From Planctomycetota bacterium (GTDB lineage Bacteria > Planctomycetota > Phycisphaerae > Tepidisphaerales > Tepidisphaeraceae), in contig JBCDCH010000002.1 in the NCBI GenBank assembly GCA_039182125.1, positions 58,984-122,983 on the forward strand: a stretch of 64,000 nt of DNA, in the 5' to 3' direction. Both the position numbers and the translations under genes were made by a program. The number at the start of each line of letters is the position of its first letter. Position 1 is the first letter of the stretch. Below, piece by piece: positions 10,267 to 17,967 of this stretch. Under the pieces are notes generated by a model. That model did no database searches and had not been told where the DNA came from. It was given only the letters and a program-made list of their open reading frames with translations.

Positions 10267-11089
10267 GACCACCTCGCGTTGCATCGGATTGGTGTTGCAT
10301 TTCCCTGAGATCGTGTGCCTGCCCGACTTCGTTGCCCCGCACCCAGTATCGCGCTGTCTGTCGCAAAGACCACCAAAATCGCTCGACGGCCGAGCCGCGG
10401 ACGTTTTCTCGCGGAAAACCGTCGGCCGCGACCGAGATGCCGGTGACGTCGCACAGCTTGCTCCACGCCTCCGGGGCGCTCACGTCGAAACGCAGGATGT
10501 CCATGCAGTGCTCACGCTCCGTCTCCCGAACGAGGGCATCATGCTCCGAGTGAACGCGCCGGCAGGCATCCTCGTCAATCGTGGCATAGGGAACACCGAA
10601 AAACGCCTCGGCTGCCCCTAACACGTCTGGCGACGCAATGACGTCCGCGTTCGGGTCGTAGCCCTCCCACGTCCGGCAACGCTGCTTCCACTGACGGCGA
10701 TAAAACGGGTGCCGCAGGTGGGACAAGACGCTGCCAACCCATCGCTCGACGGGACGTTGGGTCACGATGAACAACGCCCCACGATTGGCGGCGACGACCT
10801 GCTTCATGACGCTTGGCAGAAACAACGGAAAGTCGCCGACGGCCATGCCAAGCTCCACCCGCCGCCGATCGGCCGGAACATCCGCACTGAACGTGTATCC
10901 AGGCGGAGCACCGGTGCCGCTGTACCACGTGTCGCAAACGAGGCCGGGCAGGAAGTGACCGGATCGGTAGCCGAGCATCGCCAAAGCGAGCGACATGGAA
11001 CTCGTGCCGGTCTTCATCATGCCGAGGTTCACCACGCTCGGGAAAGCGGCATCCGAAGGCAGGCTCTGACGCGGTTCGTAAACAGTCAC
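10259..11089 (-). CDS. Sulfotransferase family protein
   Basis: A 276-residue PAPS-dependent sulfotransferase candidate. The 5'-phosphosulfate loop is NLGMMKTGTSSMSLAL near residue 20, and the 3'-phosphate motif is IVTQRPVERWVGSVL near residue 110. Both match cytosolic-type bacterial sulfotransferases acting on carbohydrates or other small acceptors. Its place between a GT8 and a GT2 gene, with an ATGA overlap to the GT8, suggests that the glycan repeat unit is sulfated. No PAPS-synthesis genes occur in this window. The acceptor is inferred, not shown. Confidence 0.82.
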   Translation of the reverse strand: MTVYEPRQSLPSDAAFPSVVNLGMMKTGTSSMSLALAMLGYRSGHFLPGLVCDTWYSGTGAPPGYTFSADVPADRRRVELGMAVGDFPLFLPSVMKQVVAANRGALFIVTQRPVERWVGSVLSHLRHPFYRRQWKQRCRTWEGYDPNADVIASPDVLGAAEAFFGVPYATIDEDACRRVHSEHDALVRETEREHCMDILRFDVSAPEAWSKLCDVTGISVAADGFPRENVRGSAVERFWWSLRQTARYWVRGNEVGQAHDLREMQHQSDATRGGHG

Positions 11090-11988
11090 GAGGTCTTCGC
11101 CCCCCGGCCGATCTTGCCGATCTGCCGAACTGCCTCACTCCCCACACGACCCACACGCCAGCAGAGAAACTCGCCCGGCGAAAACCAGCCCGAAGCGCGT
11201 AACTGCGACTCATAGTCACGCCGCAGTCGGTGACGCAAACCGGTCGCCCACGGTTTGTTGGCACCCACGAAATGCGAAATGCCGTCTCGGTTCATCCGAA
11301 CCTGCCCGCCGGGCTGGGACCAACGGCCGCTGACCTGCTGATTCCAGCGGCCATCGAACTCGTGCCAGCGACCGTTCAACACGACGTTGAGCGCATCCTG
11401 ATCAGCCCAGTTCAGTCGATCGCCGTGCCGCTCGATGAAATCCAGCGCACGCCGGCTTACTTCCTGCGACCGCCATCGGTCCAAGTCGATCAACATGACG
11501 CCTGAGTTGAACGCGGCGGCGTCGGGATCATCCAACTCGTCGACCGCGTAACCGACGCAGTTGTCCGAACCGACCCGGGGCATGAACTCGTCCCGCACCG
11601 CCCCGACCGCGTGACCGTTCAGCTCGGTATCGAACAAGCTCGCCGGATCTTCGAAACAAACCAGGTCACTGTCGAGGTAAAGGACTCGGTCCTTGTCCGG
11701 AAAAAGTTCCCCAACAACGAGCCGTGCGTACGCGGCCCGCGAGAAGCGTTCGGTCACCGCCAGGTTCCGCGGCAACAGCGAGCCGCTCTCGAGGTCGATG
11801 ATCTCAAGCTCGAACGGCCGGGCGACCCGCCGAATCCGCGCCCGACTGTCGTCCGACAAACCAACGCTGCCCACATAAAACCGCACCTCACGTGCCGTCA
11901 CATGTTTGGCGACGCTGTACAACGCCACGCCCAACGGCATCGCCATGGTTTCGTCCGCGCAGAAGAGGATGTCAACCGCCCGGCCCAT
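11086..11988 (-). CDS. Glycosyltransferase family 8
   Basis: First visible cistron of the polysaccharide operon. From MGRAVDILFCADETMA the protein has 300 residues. GT8 hallmarks are present: LYLDSDLVCFEDP (the DxD metal site), FNSGVMLIDLDRW and WADQDALNVVLNGRW. GT8 enzymes are retaining transferases, often using UDP-glucose or UDP-galactose in LPS core synthesis. An ATG at 12108 would lengthen it by 40 residues, but the extension has no family similarity I can see and abuts the tRNA-Val gene, so I prefer 11988. The operon promoter should lie between about 11990 and the tRNA; no clear boxes could be identified there. Confidence 0.85.
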   Translation of the reverse strand: MGRAVDILFCADETMAMPLGVALYSVAKHVTAREVRFYVGSVGLSDDSRARIRRVARPFELEIIDLESGSLLPRNLAVTERFSRAAYARLVVGELFPDKDRVLYLDSDLVCFEDPASLFDTELNGHAVGAVRDEFMPRVGSDNCVGYAVDELDDPDAAAFNSGVMLIDLDRWRSQEVSRRALDFIERHGDRLNWADQDALNVVLNGRWHEFDGRWNQQVSGRWSQPGGQVRMNRDGISHFVGANKPWATGLRHRLRRDYESQLRASGWFSPGEFLCWRVGRVGSEAVRQIGKIGRGAKTS

Positions 11989-12108
11989 CGGTCGATCATA
12001 GCTGCAAGCCGCGAACCGCCAGTTCGCCCGACCCTCGCAGTGGAACTCCACCCCGCTACCTTCGTATGCTCCCGCATTCGCACCGGCGTCAGCGTCGGAA
12101 CCGATCAA

Positions 12109-12182
12109 GGGCCGTTAGCTCAGTTGGCCAGAGCGCCGTGTTTACACCGCGGATGTCGCAGGTTCGAGCCCTGCACGGCCCA
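12109..12182 (+). tRNA. tRNA-Val (anticodon UAC)
   Basis: A 74-nt cloverleaf: acceptor GGGCCGU paired with ACGGCCC, D-arm GCUC/GAGC, anticodon stem CCGUG/CGCGG with loop UUUACAC giving anticodon UAC, and T-arm with GGTTCGAGCC. The discriminator base is A, and the 3' CCA is not encoded. It is transcribed away from the polysaccharide operon and lies 26 bp upstream of a lipoprotein gene. Confidence 0.95.
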
Positions 12183-12207
12183 TTTCGCTCTCTCCGTAGG
12201 CTTTGTC

Positions 12208-13341
12208 ATGTTTCACACCCGTGCCATCCCGTGGGTGATCTTCGGGATGATTCTCTGCGTGTTGGCCAGCGGCTGCGAGGAGACAGAGTCGGAGTTGGGA
12301 TGGATCGATCTGACCGAAACCCGGGTCGATCAACACACGATCGAAGTATTCACCCAGTTGCAGGCCGGGCCGGCGTCGGTCGCGGCGGGAACCGACGGAA
12401 CGCTGTACTTTTCCGTTCGGGGGGATGGGCGGGACGATGCGGTCTATGCGGTGCGGTCCAAGGGGATTCCGCGAACGGTCGGGCTCGATGTCAACGCCGC
12501 ACTGCGAGCGGCGGGACTCGACGACGGTGCCGGGCATTTCAAGGCGCTCCTGCCAACGCCTGAGGGGTTGGTTTACTACTTCTCAGGCGGGACCAAGCGG
12601 GCGTCGGCCGATCATCTGGGGTTGTTGCCAACAGGCACGCAGACACCGACCGTGTTGGCGCGGGCCGGACGACTCGGCGACATCAGCGGACTGGGCGGCA
12701 CGATCGTGCTCGCCGAGCCGGCGCTGGTGGGTAACGACACGACGGCCACGCTCTTGCTACGAACGCCCGGCGACGCCGCGCTGGTCCAGTTCGACCTACG
12801 AGACCTTCGCCGGCCCGACAACGCGGTCCGGTTCGGCCAACTCAGGCTCCCGATCATCGGCCCCTTCGGAAAGCTCACGCTCCGCGAGCCCGAACTCAGC
12901 ATCGGTGCAGCCGATGACCGCGATCGGCTGCTCGTGACCGACCCGGCGGGCAAGGTGTACAACGTGAACTTCGCCAGCGGGCGTGGACGAACCGTGGCCG
13001 AGTTAACGACGCTGCCCTCCCCGATTCCGCCGGCCCAACAGGTCAACGCGGACCAAACCGGCAACTGGGCCGTGATCTACGCGCCACCGTTGTCATGGCA
13101 GGAGATCGTTCCGGGCACCGAGCAAGTGGCTGGGACGCCGAAGGTCTGGCTCGTCAACGGGGACCGCCACGACGGCACGTTTATCGAGGCCCGACAGTTC
13201 GAGGCCGGGCGTTTCTTCCCGACGTCCATGCTGCGAGTCGATGACACGACGTACCTGCTGCACGACCCCCAAACCGGCGCGGTGGCGAAGCTCACCGTGC
13301 TGTTACCCGAAGGCTTGGCCGACGAGAACCCGGACGGATAG
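12208..13341 (+). CDS. Predicted lipoprotein of unknown function
   Basis: A 377-residue protein with a lipoprotein signal: MFHTRAIPWVIFGMILCVLA followed by S-G-C, putting the lipidated Cys at residue 23. The mature part is rich in short beta-type segments (for example DGTLYFSVRGDGRDDAVYAV and GNWAVIYAPPLSWQEIVPG), compatible with a beta-propeller or a similar all-beta fold, but I recognise no family. The open frame extends upstream through the tRNA-Val gene; the ATG at 12208 is the first one after it. It sits alone between two tRNA genes, so context gives no function. Confidence 0.75.
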   Translation: MFHTRAIPWVIFGMILCVLASGCEETESELGWIDLTETRVDQHTIEVFTQLQAGPASVAAGTDGTLYFSVRGDGRDDAVYAVRSKGIPRTVGLDVNAALRAAGLDDGAGHFKALLPTPEGLVYYFSGGTKRASADHLGLLPTGTQTPTVLARAGRLGDISGLGGTIVLAEPALVGNDTTATLLLRTPGDAALVQFDLRDLRRPDNAVRFGQLRLPIIGPFGKLTLREPELSIGAADDRDRLLVTDPAGKVYNVNFASGRGRTVAELTTLPSPIPPAQQVNADQTGNWAVIYAPPLSWQEIVPGTEQVAGTPKVWLVNGDRHDGTFIEARQFEAGRFFPTSMLRVDDTTYLLHDPQTGAVAKLTVLLPEGLADENPDG

Positions 13342-13395
13342 AACCGCTGCCCCCGGTCGACTACAGTGCCCACTGCGTCGGAAAACGAACACCCC

Positions 13396-13482
13396 GGAGA
13401 GGTGTCCGAGTGGCTTAAGGAGCACGACTGGAATTCGTGTATGCGTGAAAACGTATCGGGGGTTCGAATCCCCCCCTCTCCG
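13396..13482 (+). tRNA. tRNA-Ser (anticodon GGA)
   Basis: An 87-nt class II tRNA: acceptor GGAGAGG paired with CCUCUCC, anticodon stem CACGA/UCGUG with loop CUGGAAU giving anticodon GGA, a long variable arm (AUGCG...CGUAU) as expected for serine, T-arm GGGGGTTCGAATCCCCC, and discriminator G. CCA is not encoded. It follows the lipoprotein gene by 54 bp. Confidence 0.95.
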
Positions 13483-13498
13483 CTTCCAACAAGTTGGT

Positions 13499-14338
13499 TC
13501 AAACAAGTTTCTTGACCAGCGCCGCGATCTCCGCGGCGTTTTTGTTTTGCATCTCAACAAGAGGGTGGGTTTGAGCGCCGATCGGTGCCCAGTGCGTGGG
13601 GTCGGTCGGGCCGAACAGGGCAATGGTGGGCAGGCCCAGGACGGCGGCGAGGTGGGTCGGACCGGTGTCATGGCCGACGTAGGCGACGGCGGTGCGGAGC
13701 TTCTCGTGCAGCGCGGCGAGCGTGGGGATCACCGTCGCGCCCTCAGGCACCACGCCGCGGTCGGCCTCGGCTTCGCCGCAGATCAGCTCGGCGTTCTTCA
13801 GCTTGCCGGCCAGTTCGACCCAGCGCTCGACGGGCCAGCACTTGTCGGTGCCGCCGCTGCCGGTGTGCAGGAGGATCGGGCCCTTCTTGGGGCGGACATT
13901 TTGCAGGCCGTGATTGCGGATGCGGGCGATGGACTGACGCACGCCATCGGCGAGGATCGGCTCGGTCAGCGCGTCGGCGTAGGTGTCGGTGATGTGCTTG
14001 CCGGCCGGGCGGTTGGGCAAGGTCGTCACGGCGACGCCGCGATCGGCGAGGGTCGCTTCGAGCTTGCCGGGCTCGCCGAACGTGTACGCCTCGGCGGTCA
14101 GGTCCACGCGCTTGGCAAGCTCGTCGGAAAGCTCACCGCCGAACGCCCCACTCCATCGCTCGGCATCGTCCCACTCGACGCCGATCACCCGCTCGGCCAG
14201 CTGCCCCTTCTCGCTGTGCGTGACGTACACGATCCGCTGCTGCGCCCGCAGCCGCGCCAACGCCATCGCGATCGGCCAAGTGAGCACGAAGTCACCGAGC
14301 CCGCCGGCGTGGAAGATGAGAACGTAGCGGCGAAGCAC
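13499..14338 (-). CDS. Glycosyltransferase family 9 (heptosyltransferase-like)
   Basis: A 279-residue GT-B enzyme of the ADP-heptose:LPS heptosyltransferase family. It has HAGGLGDFVLTWPIAMAL at the N-terminus, HTGSGGTDKCWPVERWVELA in the second domain, and the signature YVGHDTGPTHLAAVLGLPT followed by ALFGPTDPTHWAP. It is somewhat shorter than E. coli WaaC/WaaF (about 320-350). It follows two unknown genes and mnmA on the same strand, separate from the main polysaccharide operon. A role in LPS core or surface glycan synthesis is likely; the donor could be ADP-heptose or another nucleotide sugar. Confidence 0.88.
   Translation of the reverse strand: MLRRYVLIFHAGGLGDFVLTWPIAMALARLRAQQRIVYVTHSEKGQLAERVIGVEWDDAERWSGAFGGELSDELAKRVDLTAEAYTFGEPGKLEATLADRGVAVTTLPNRPAGKHITDTYADALTEPILADGVRQSIARIRNHGLQNVRPKKGPILLHTGSGGTDKCWPVERWVELAGKLKNAELICGEAEADRGVVPEGATVIPTLAALHEKLRTAVAYVGHDTGPTHLAAVLGLPTIALFGPTDPTHWAPIGAQTHPLVEMQNKNAAEIAALVKKLV
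13520..13548 (+). terminator. Probable intrinsic terminator after tRNA-Ser
   Basis: A 7-bp GC stem (CGCCGCG/CGCGGCG) with a 5-nt loop is followed by TTTTTGTTTT on the plus strand, 38 bp after tRNA-Ser. It lies inside the 3' end of the convergent GT9 gene, so the sequence serves both as coding sequence on the minus strand and as a likely terminator on the plus strand. Confidence 0.55.
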
Positions 14339-14387
14339 GAGCCCACTCTACGCGTCGACGCCTTCGAGTGCGGCTCGTCGCGACAAC

Positions 14388-14663
14388 TCAGATTTCGACG
14401 CCCAAGCGCAGCGAGAGCACGCTGACGTGTCGGCTACCAAAGTCGTACTCCAGTTGAATGAGCAAGACTTGCAGTCGGCCATCGGCCAGTTCGATGGGCA
14501 GTGAGTGAAAGTGGGGCACGGAATCCGCCGACTGTCGGGACGCTGAAGGATCGGCGCACAGCCGCTCGATCTCGTCCCAAAACAGTTCTTGAAAACTGAC
14601 CGGCAGTCGGTCGAGGCTCGGGCGGACATCCGGCGCGAGGCGCGGAACCCAAGAAGAACTCAT
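14388..14663 (-). CDS. Small protein of unknown function
   Basis: A 91-residue protein with an N-terminal helical part (FQELFWDEIERLCADPSA) and C-terminal strands (LQVLLIQLEYDFGSRHVSVL). Its start overlaps the stop of the upstream gene in ATGA, which is the reason for choosing this frame over two competing ones in the same place. The helix-plus-strand outline is loosely like RelE/HigB-type toxins, but I see none of their catalytic residues, so that idea is weak. It probably works together with the upstream protein. Confidence 0.55.
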   Translation of the reverse strand: MSSSWVPRLAPDVRPSLDRLPVSFQELFWDEIERLCADPSASRQSADSVPHFHSLPIELADGRLQVLLIQLEYDFGSRHVSVLSLRLGVEI

Positions 14664-15103
14664 TGCTCCGCCCGCAACTTGGCCAAGCGTTCACGCTCCC
14701 GCGCGATGTCAAGCGGAATCGTCTCGATCTCGCCGCTCCGAATTTTCATCAAGCGAACCGCTTCCTCTCGCGGAGGCACTTGAATGATCGCGGCTGCGCG
14801 GGCGGCTTGGATACGCAGGTCATGGAAGCCGGCAAGCCCCGCGCACTGTGAGGGGCTCAACTTCTCGCGGATCAAACGGACAAGAACCTGCGCCTCCTCG
14901 AACCAGGCAGACCACTGTTCGTGTAAGTGCTCGGCGCGGGCGAGCGGCTCCGGGTCGAGCGTCGCTGGCAACAACTCTCGGTCGTACTCCTGAAGCGCAC
15001 GTGCGGTAGCCAGGGCCGCACCGATCCATGCTTCGGCTTCCGCCAGCCGCAGTGGACGGTTGGTCCCAGAACCGTCCGTAAAGGTGAACTGACAAAAGCC
15101 CAT
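14660..15103 (-). CDS. Protein of unknown function, helical
   Basis: A 147-residue protein starting MGFCQFTFTDGSGTNRPLRL at the first ATG after mnmA. After a short beta-type start it is predominantly helical and charged (LDPEPLARAEHLHEQWSAWF, EEAVRLMKIRSGEIETIPLD, ARERERLAKLRAEQ). No membrane segment, no signal peptide and no family that I recognise. It is coupled to the downstream 91-residue protein by a 4-bp overlap and lies 41 bp after mnmA, so it may be cotranscribed with mnmA. Confidence 0.6.
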   Translation of the reverse strand: MGFCQFTFTDGSGTNRPLRLAEAEAWIGAALATARALQEYDRELLPATLDPEPLARAEHLHEQWSAWFEEAQVLVRLIREKLSPSQCAGLAGFHDLRIQAARAAAIIQVPPREEAVRLMKIRSGEIETIPLDIARERERLAKLRAEQ

Positions 15104-15144
15104 CGCACGATTGTACGAGAGACCCGATTTCGTGTCACTCCGAT

Positions 15145-16266
15145 TTACAAGGCGTGGCAAGCACGCTCGATCCAGCCGCCGCCGAGGACGATGTCGCTGT
15201 CGTACAGGCACACCGCCTGGCCGGGACTCACCGCCGCTTGCGGGTCGGCGAACTTCACCTCGATCTTGTCGTCGCCGACGCGCTGCATCGTCGCCTCGAC
15301 CGGCTCGGCGTTGTAGCGGATCTGGGCTTGGCATCGCATCGGCTCCCACGCGTCGATCGCACGCTGGGCGATGAGATTGCATTGGTCGGCGATCAGCCCG
15401 GGGCTAAGCAAGTCTTGCTTGTCGCCGACGACGACGCGGTTGGATACCGGGTCGATGTTCGTGACGTACACCGGCTTGCCGACCGCGAGCCGCAGGCCCT
15501 TGCGTTGGCCGATGGTGTACTTCTGGTAGCCGGCGTGTTGGCCGAGGACGTTGCCGGCGGTGTCGACGACCTCACCTTCCTCGAACGCACCGGTCCGTCG
15601 CTCAACGAGGCCGGCGTAGTTCTGGTCGGGAACGAAGCAGATCTCCTGTGAGTCCGGCTTGTTGAACACCGGCAGGTCGCGCTCCTCCGCCAGCGCCCGA
15701 ATCTCCGGCTTGGTGAAGCCGCCGATGGGCAAGAGCGTGCGATCGAGCGTTTCGCGGTCGGTGCCGAAGAGGACGTAGCTCTGGTCCTTGGCGGTGTCGA
15801 CGCCGCGCATGAGGCAGCGCTCGCCGCTGACCGGGTCGGTGCCGACACGGGCGTAGTGGCCGGACGCGACGAACTCCGCCCCAACGGCCTCGGCGTACTG
15901 CTTGAGCCGGCCGTACTTGAGCCAGTCGTTGCAGCGGACACACGGGTTGGGCGTCCGGCCTCGGTTGTACTCGCCGACGAAGTAGTCGATCACCTTCTCG
16001 AACGCGTCGGAGAAGTTCAGCACGTAGAACGGAATGCCGAGCATCCCCGCGACTCGCCGGGCGTCGTTGGCGTCGAGCACACTGCAACACCCCTGCTTGC
16101 CCGGCTTGGTCGAGCACGCCTGCGCCTCGGCGACTTCCGGCGGAGTTCCAAGCCGCATGAAACAGCCCATCACGTCGTACCCCTGCTCCAGCAGCAGCGC
16201 AGCAGCGACCGAGGAGTCCACGCCACCCGACATCGCGACCACGACCTTTTTCGCCTTCCGCGGCAT
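15145..16266 (-). CDS. mnmA: tRNA-specific 2-thiouridylase MnmA
   Basis: A 373-residue enzyme that thiolates U34 of tRNA-Lys, -Glu and -Gln in an ATP-dependent reaction using a persulfide relay. The PP-loop is VVVAMSGGVDSSVAAALLLE. The catalytic pair of cysteines is seen in RTPNPCVRCNDWLKYG and SQEICFVPDQNYAG, and SGHYAR is conserved. Length matches the family (about 360-380). MPRKAKKVVV was taken as start; an upstream in-frame ATG adds 31 residues with no family match. The internal CSTKPGKQGCCSVLDANDAR is a variant of the region after the PP-loop found in many non-proteobacterial MnmA proteins. Confidence 0.95.
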   Translation of the reverse strand: MPRKAKKVVVAMSGGVDSSVAAALLLEQGYDVMGCFMRLGTPPEVAEAQACSTKPGKQGCCSVLDANDARRVAGMLGIPFYVLNFSDAFEKVIDYFVGEYNRGRTPNPCVRCNDWLKYGRLKQYAEAVGAEFVASGHYARVGTDPVSGERCLMRGVDTAKDQSYVLFGTDRETLDRTLLPIGGFTKPEIRALAEERDLPVFNKPDSQEICFVPDQNYAGLVERRTGAFEEGEVVDTAGNVLGQHAGYQKYTIGQRKGLRLAVGKPVYVTNIDPVSNRVVVGDKQDLLSPGLIADQCNLIAQRAIDAWEPMRCQAQIRYNAEPVEATMQRVGDDKIEVKFADPQAAVSPGQAVCLYDSDIVLGGGWIERACHAL

Positions 16267-16322
16267 GTGCGATCGTAGGTGAGGTTGCACCCGGCAGACG
16301 CGAACCGATCCTACGGTTCGGC

Positions 16323-16904
16323 ATGAGCCGCTCATCGACAAGCAGTTCCGTCGCGGCACTTCGGAAACGGGCCGCGTCGTGGGCCCTGCTCGTCACCGGT
16401 TGCCTATTCCTGTTGCTAACGCCGATCGGAGCTTGGGGCGCGTGGTCCGCGTTTACCTCGGCCCATGCCAGTTCAAGCTGGCCTTCAGTTGACGGCACGA
16501 TCATCAGGAGCACCGTCCACGGCGTCGGTGAAGGCCGCGACAAGGCATTCATCGAATATCGCTATGCCGTCGATGACCACACACACACGAGCAACCGGAT
16601 CAAGTTCGGCAGCATCGCCGGGAACAGCGAAACTGCCCAACAGGCCATCGCCGACAAGTATCCCATCGGTACAACGGTCAAAGTTCATTACGACCCGGAC
16701 ATGCCAACCAACGCTGTGCTGAAACCTGGCGTGGGGGCCGGGACTTGGTTCTATCTCGCGATCCCGTTCGTTCTTCCGGCACTGGGGCTCTACTTGCTGA
16801 AACTCCGCCGCTCGGCATCGGCGACGAACACGAAAGGCAGTGCCACCTCGGATAATGCGAGACGGACGGGGAATTCCGATGAGATTTTGTCGCAACAACC
16901 TTGA
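16323..16904 (+). CDS. DUF3592-type membrane protein
   Basis: A 193-residue protein with two membrane segments (about residues 20-45 and 140-160) enclosing an extracytoplasmic all-beta domain: SWPSVDGTIIRSTVHGVGEG, FIEYRYAVDDHTHTSNRI, YPIGTTVKVHYDPDMPTNAV and LKPGVG. This order (W-P-x-x-x-G-x-I, then Y-x-Y, then V-x-Y-x-P-x-x-P) is the pattern of DUF3592. Its function is unknown. It is divergent from mnmA, with a 56-bp gap that must hold both start regions. Confidence 0.8.
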   Translation: MSRSSTSSSVAALRKRAASWALLVTGCLFLLLTPIGAWGAWSAFTSAHASSSWPSVDGTIIRSTVHGVGEGRDKAFIEYRYAVDDHTHTSNRIKFGSIAGNSETAQQAIADKYPIGTTVKVHYDPDMPTNAVLKPGVGAGTWFYLAIPFVLPALGLYLLKLRRSASATNTKGSATSDNARRTGNSDEILSQQP

Positions 16905-16934
16905 CAGCCGACCCGCGACTCCTATTTTTCGGGC

Positions 16935-17825
16935 ATGCGTGAGAATGAATCTCAAAAACATCCGGGCGGCTTCACACTCGTCGAGCTGCTCGTGGTCATC
17001 GGCATCATCGCCCTGCTCATCGCAATCCTGCTGCCGTCGCTGAACCAGGCACGCCTCCAGGCACGCACCGTCCAGAACCTCTCCAACATGCGGCAGACCG
17101 GCATCGCGCTGGAGAACTACCGCTCCGACTGGGACGCGACCTACCCGATGCACTCCTCGTCCAAGTCCGAGACGACCGCACTCGGCTACCCGCGGACGCG
17201 CTGGGCGGACTATCTGTATCCGTATCTGAACAGCACCGAGGTGTTCATGTCGCCGCACCTCTCCGAGGACGAGCGGGTGCGGATGCGCAAGCCCTTCGCG
17301 CACACCGTCACCGCCGACCCCGGTGGTTCGCCGATCGAGGACGAAAACACGATCTATTTCGGCGGCTACGGCTACAACTACCAGTACCTCGGCAACAGCC
17401 GGAAGCCCGGCACGATCACTCGCGCGTTCTTCGCCAAGACCAGCCACGTCCGCGCCGCCAGCGACACCATCGCCATCGCCGACACCGACGGCTCCCGTGA
17501 CGGCACCGACGCGTTCACCGAGCAAGGCGTCTACGTCGTCGACCCGCCGCTTCACAGCGTCGAGCTCGGCAGCCTCGGCTCGCGCAAGAACGACACGCCC
17601 GTGACCTTCGCCAGCGCCAACGGCAACGCCACCTATCGCGGCCAGGACACCGTCACCCTCGCCTATCGCTCCACGCCGGCACCGCGCAATCGCGACAAGG
17701 TCGCCATCATCTTCGCCGACGGCCACGGCAACACGATGACCCCCGACGAGATGGACGACATTGACGAGAACGGCGAGCCGAGCAACCGGTACTGGAACGG
17801 CCTGGGCGTGCGTGATCGGCGGTGA
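16935..17825 (+). CDS. Prepilin-type N-terminal cleavage/methylation domain protein (pseudopilin-like)
   Basis: A 296-residue protein with a class III signal: a short basic leader ending in P-G-G, then [20 protein letters not shown], with Glu at position 5 of the mature protein. Prepilin peptidase should cut after the Gly and methylate the Phe. The C-terminal domain (residues 60-290) is the large extracellular type common in Planctomycetota, with a late motif [18 protein letters not shown], resembling the 'H-x-D-G-H' style ending of these proteins. They are thought to form type II secretion-like or surface fibres, but substrates are unknown. It is followed by a palindromic repeat. Confidence 0.88.
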   Translation: MRENESQKHPGGFTLVELLVVIGIIALLIAILLPSLNQARLQARTVQNLSNMRQTGIALENYRSDWDATYPMHSSSKSETTALGYPRTRWADYLYPYLNSTEVFMSPHLSEDERVRMRKPFAHTVTADPGGSPIEDENTIYFGGYGYNYQYLGNSRKPGTITRAFFAKTSHVRAASDTIAIADTDGSRDGTDAFTEQGVYVVDPPLHSVELGSLGSRKNDTPVTFASANGNATYRGQDTVTLAYRSTPAPRNRDKVAIIFADGHGNTMTPDEMDDIDENGEPSNRYWNGLGVRDRR

Positions 17826-17851
17826 TGTTGGAATGACGAATGACGAGTTCC

Positions 17852-17936
17852 CGAATGACGAATGAAATCCGAAAGCCGAATGACGAAGCTCGCAAGCAAA
17901 CTCGTCATTCGGCTTTCGGATTTCATTCGTCATTCG
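17852..17936. repeat. Long perfect inverted repeat, palindromic intergenic element
   Basis: Two 35-bp perfectly complementary arms (17852-17886 and 17902-17936) flank a 15-nt spacer. The arms are built from short units of the type GAATGACGAATG and AAATCCGAAAGCC. Partial copies of the same units lie just outside on both sides (17831-17848 and 17940-17956). The element fills almost the whole gap between the pseudopilin and isocitrate dehydrogenase genes. The lack of a T-tract argues against a simple terminator. Confidence 0.9.
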
Positions 17937-17967
17937 CCGTTTCGGATTTCGTCATTACCCTCTGGCC

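Noticed and set aside
11989..12108. A 40-residue N-terminal extension of the GT8 protein
   Set aside because: The added residues lack GT8 similarity and would begin directly beside the tRNA-Val gene; MGRAVDILF fits the family start.
14388..15103. A toxin-antitoxin pair
   Set aside because: The two genes are small and overlapping, but the upstream protein has no DNA-binding motif and the downstream one no visible toxin active site.
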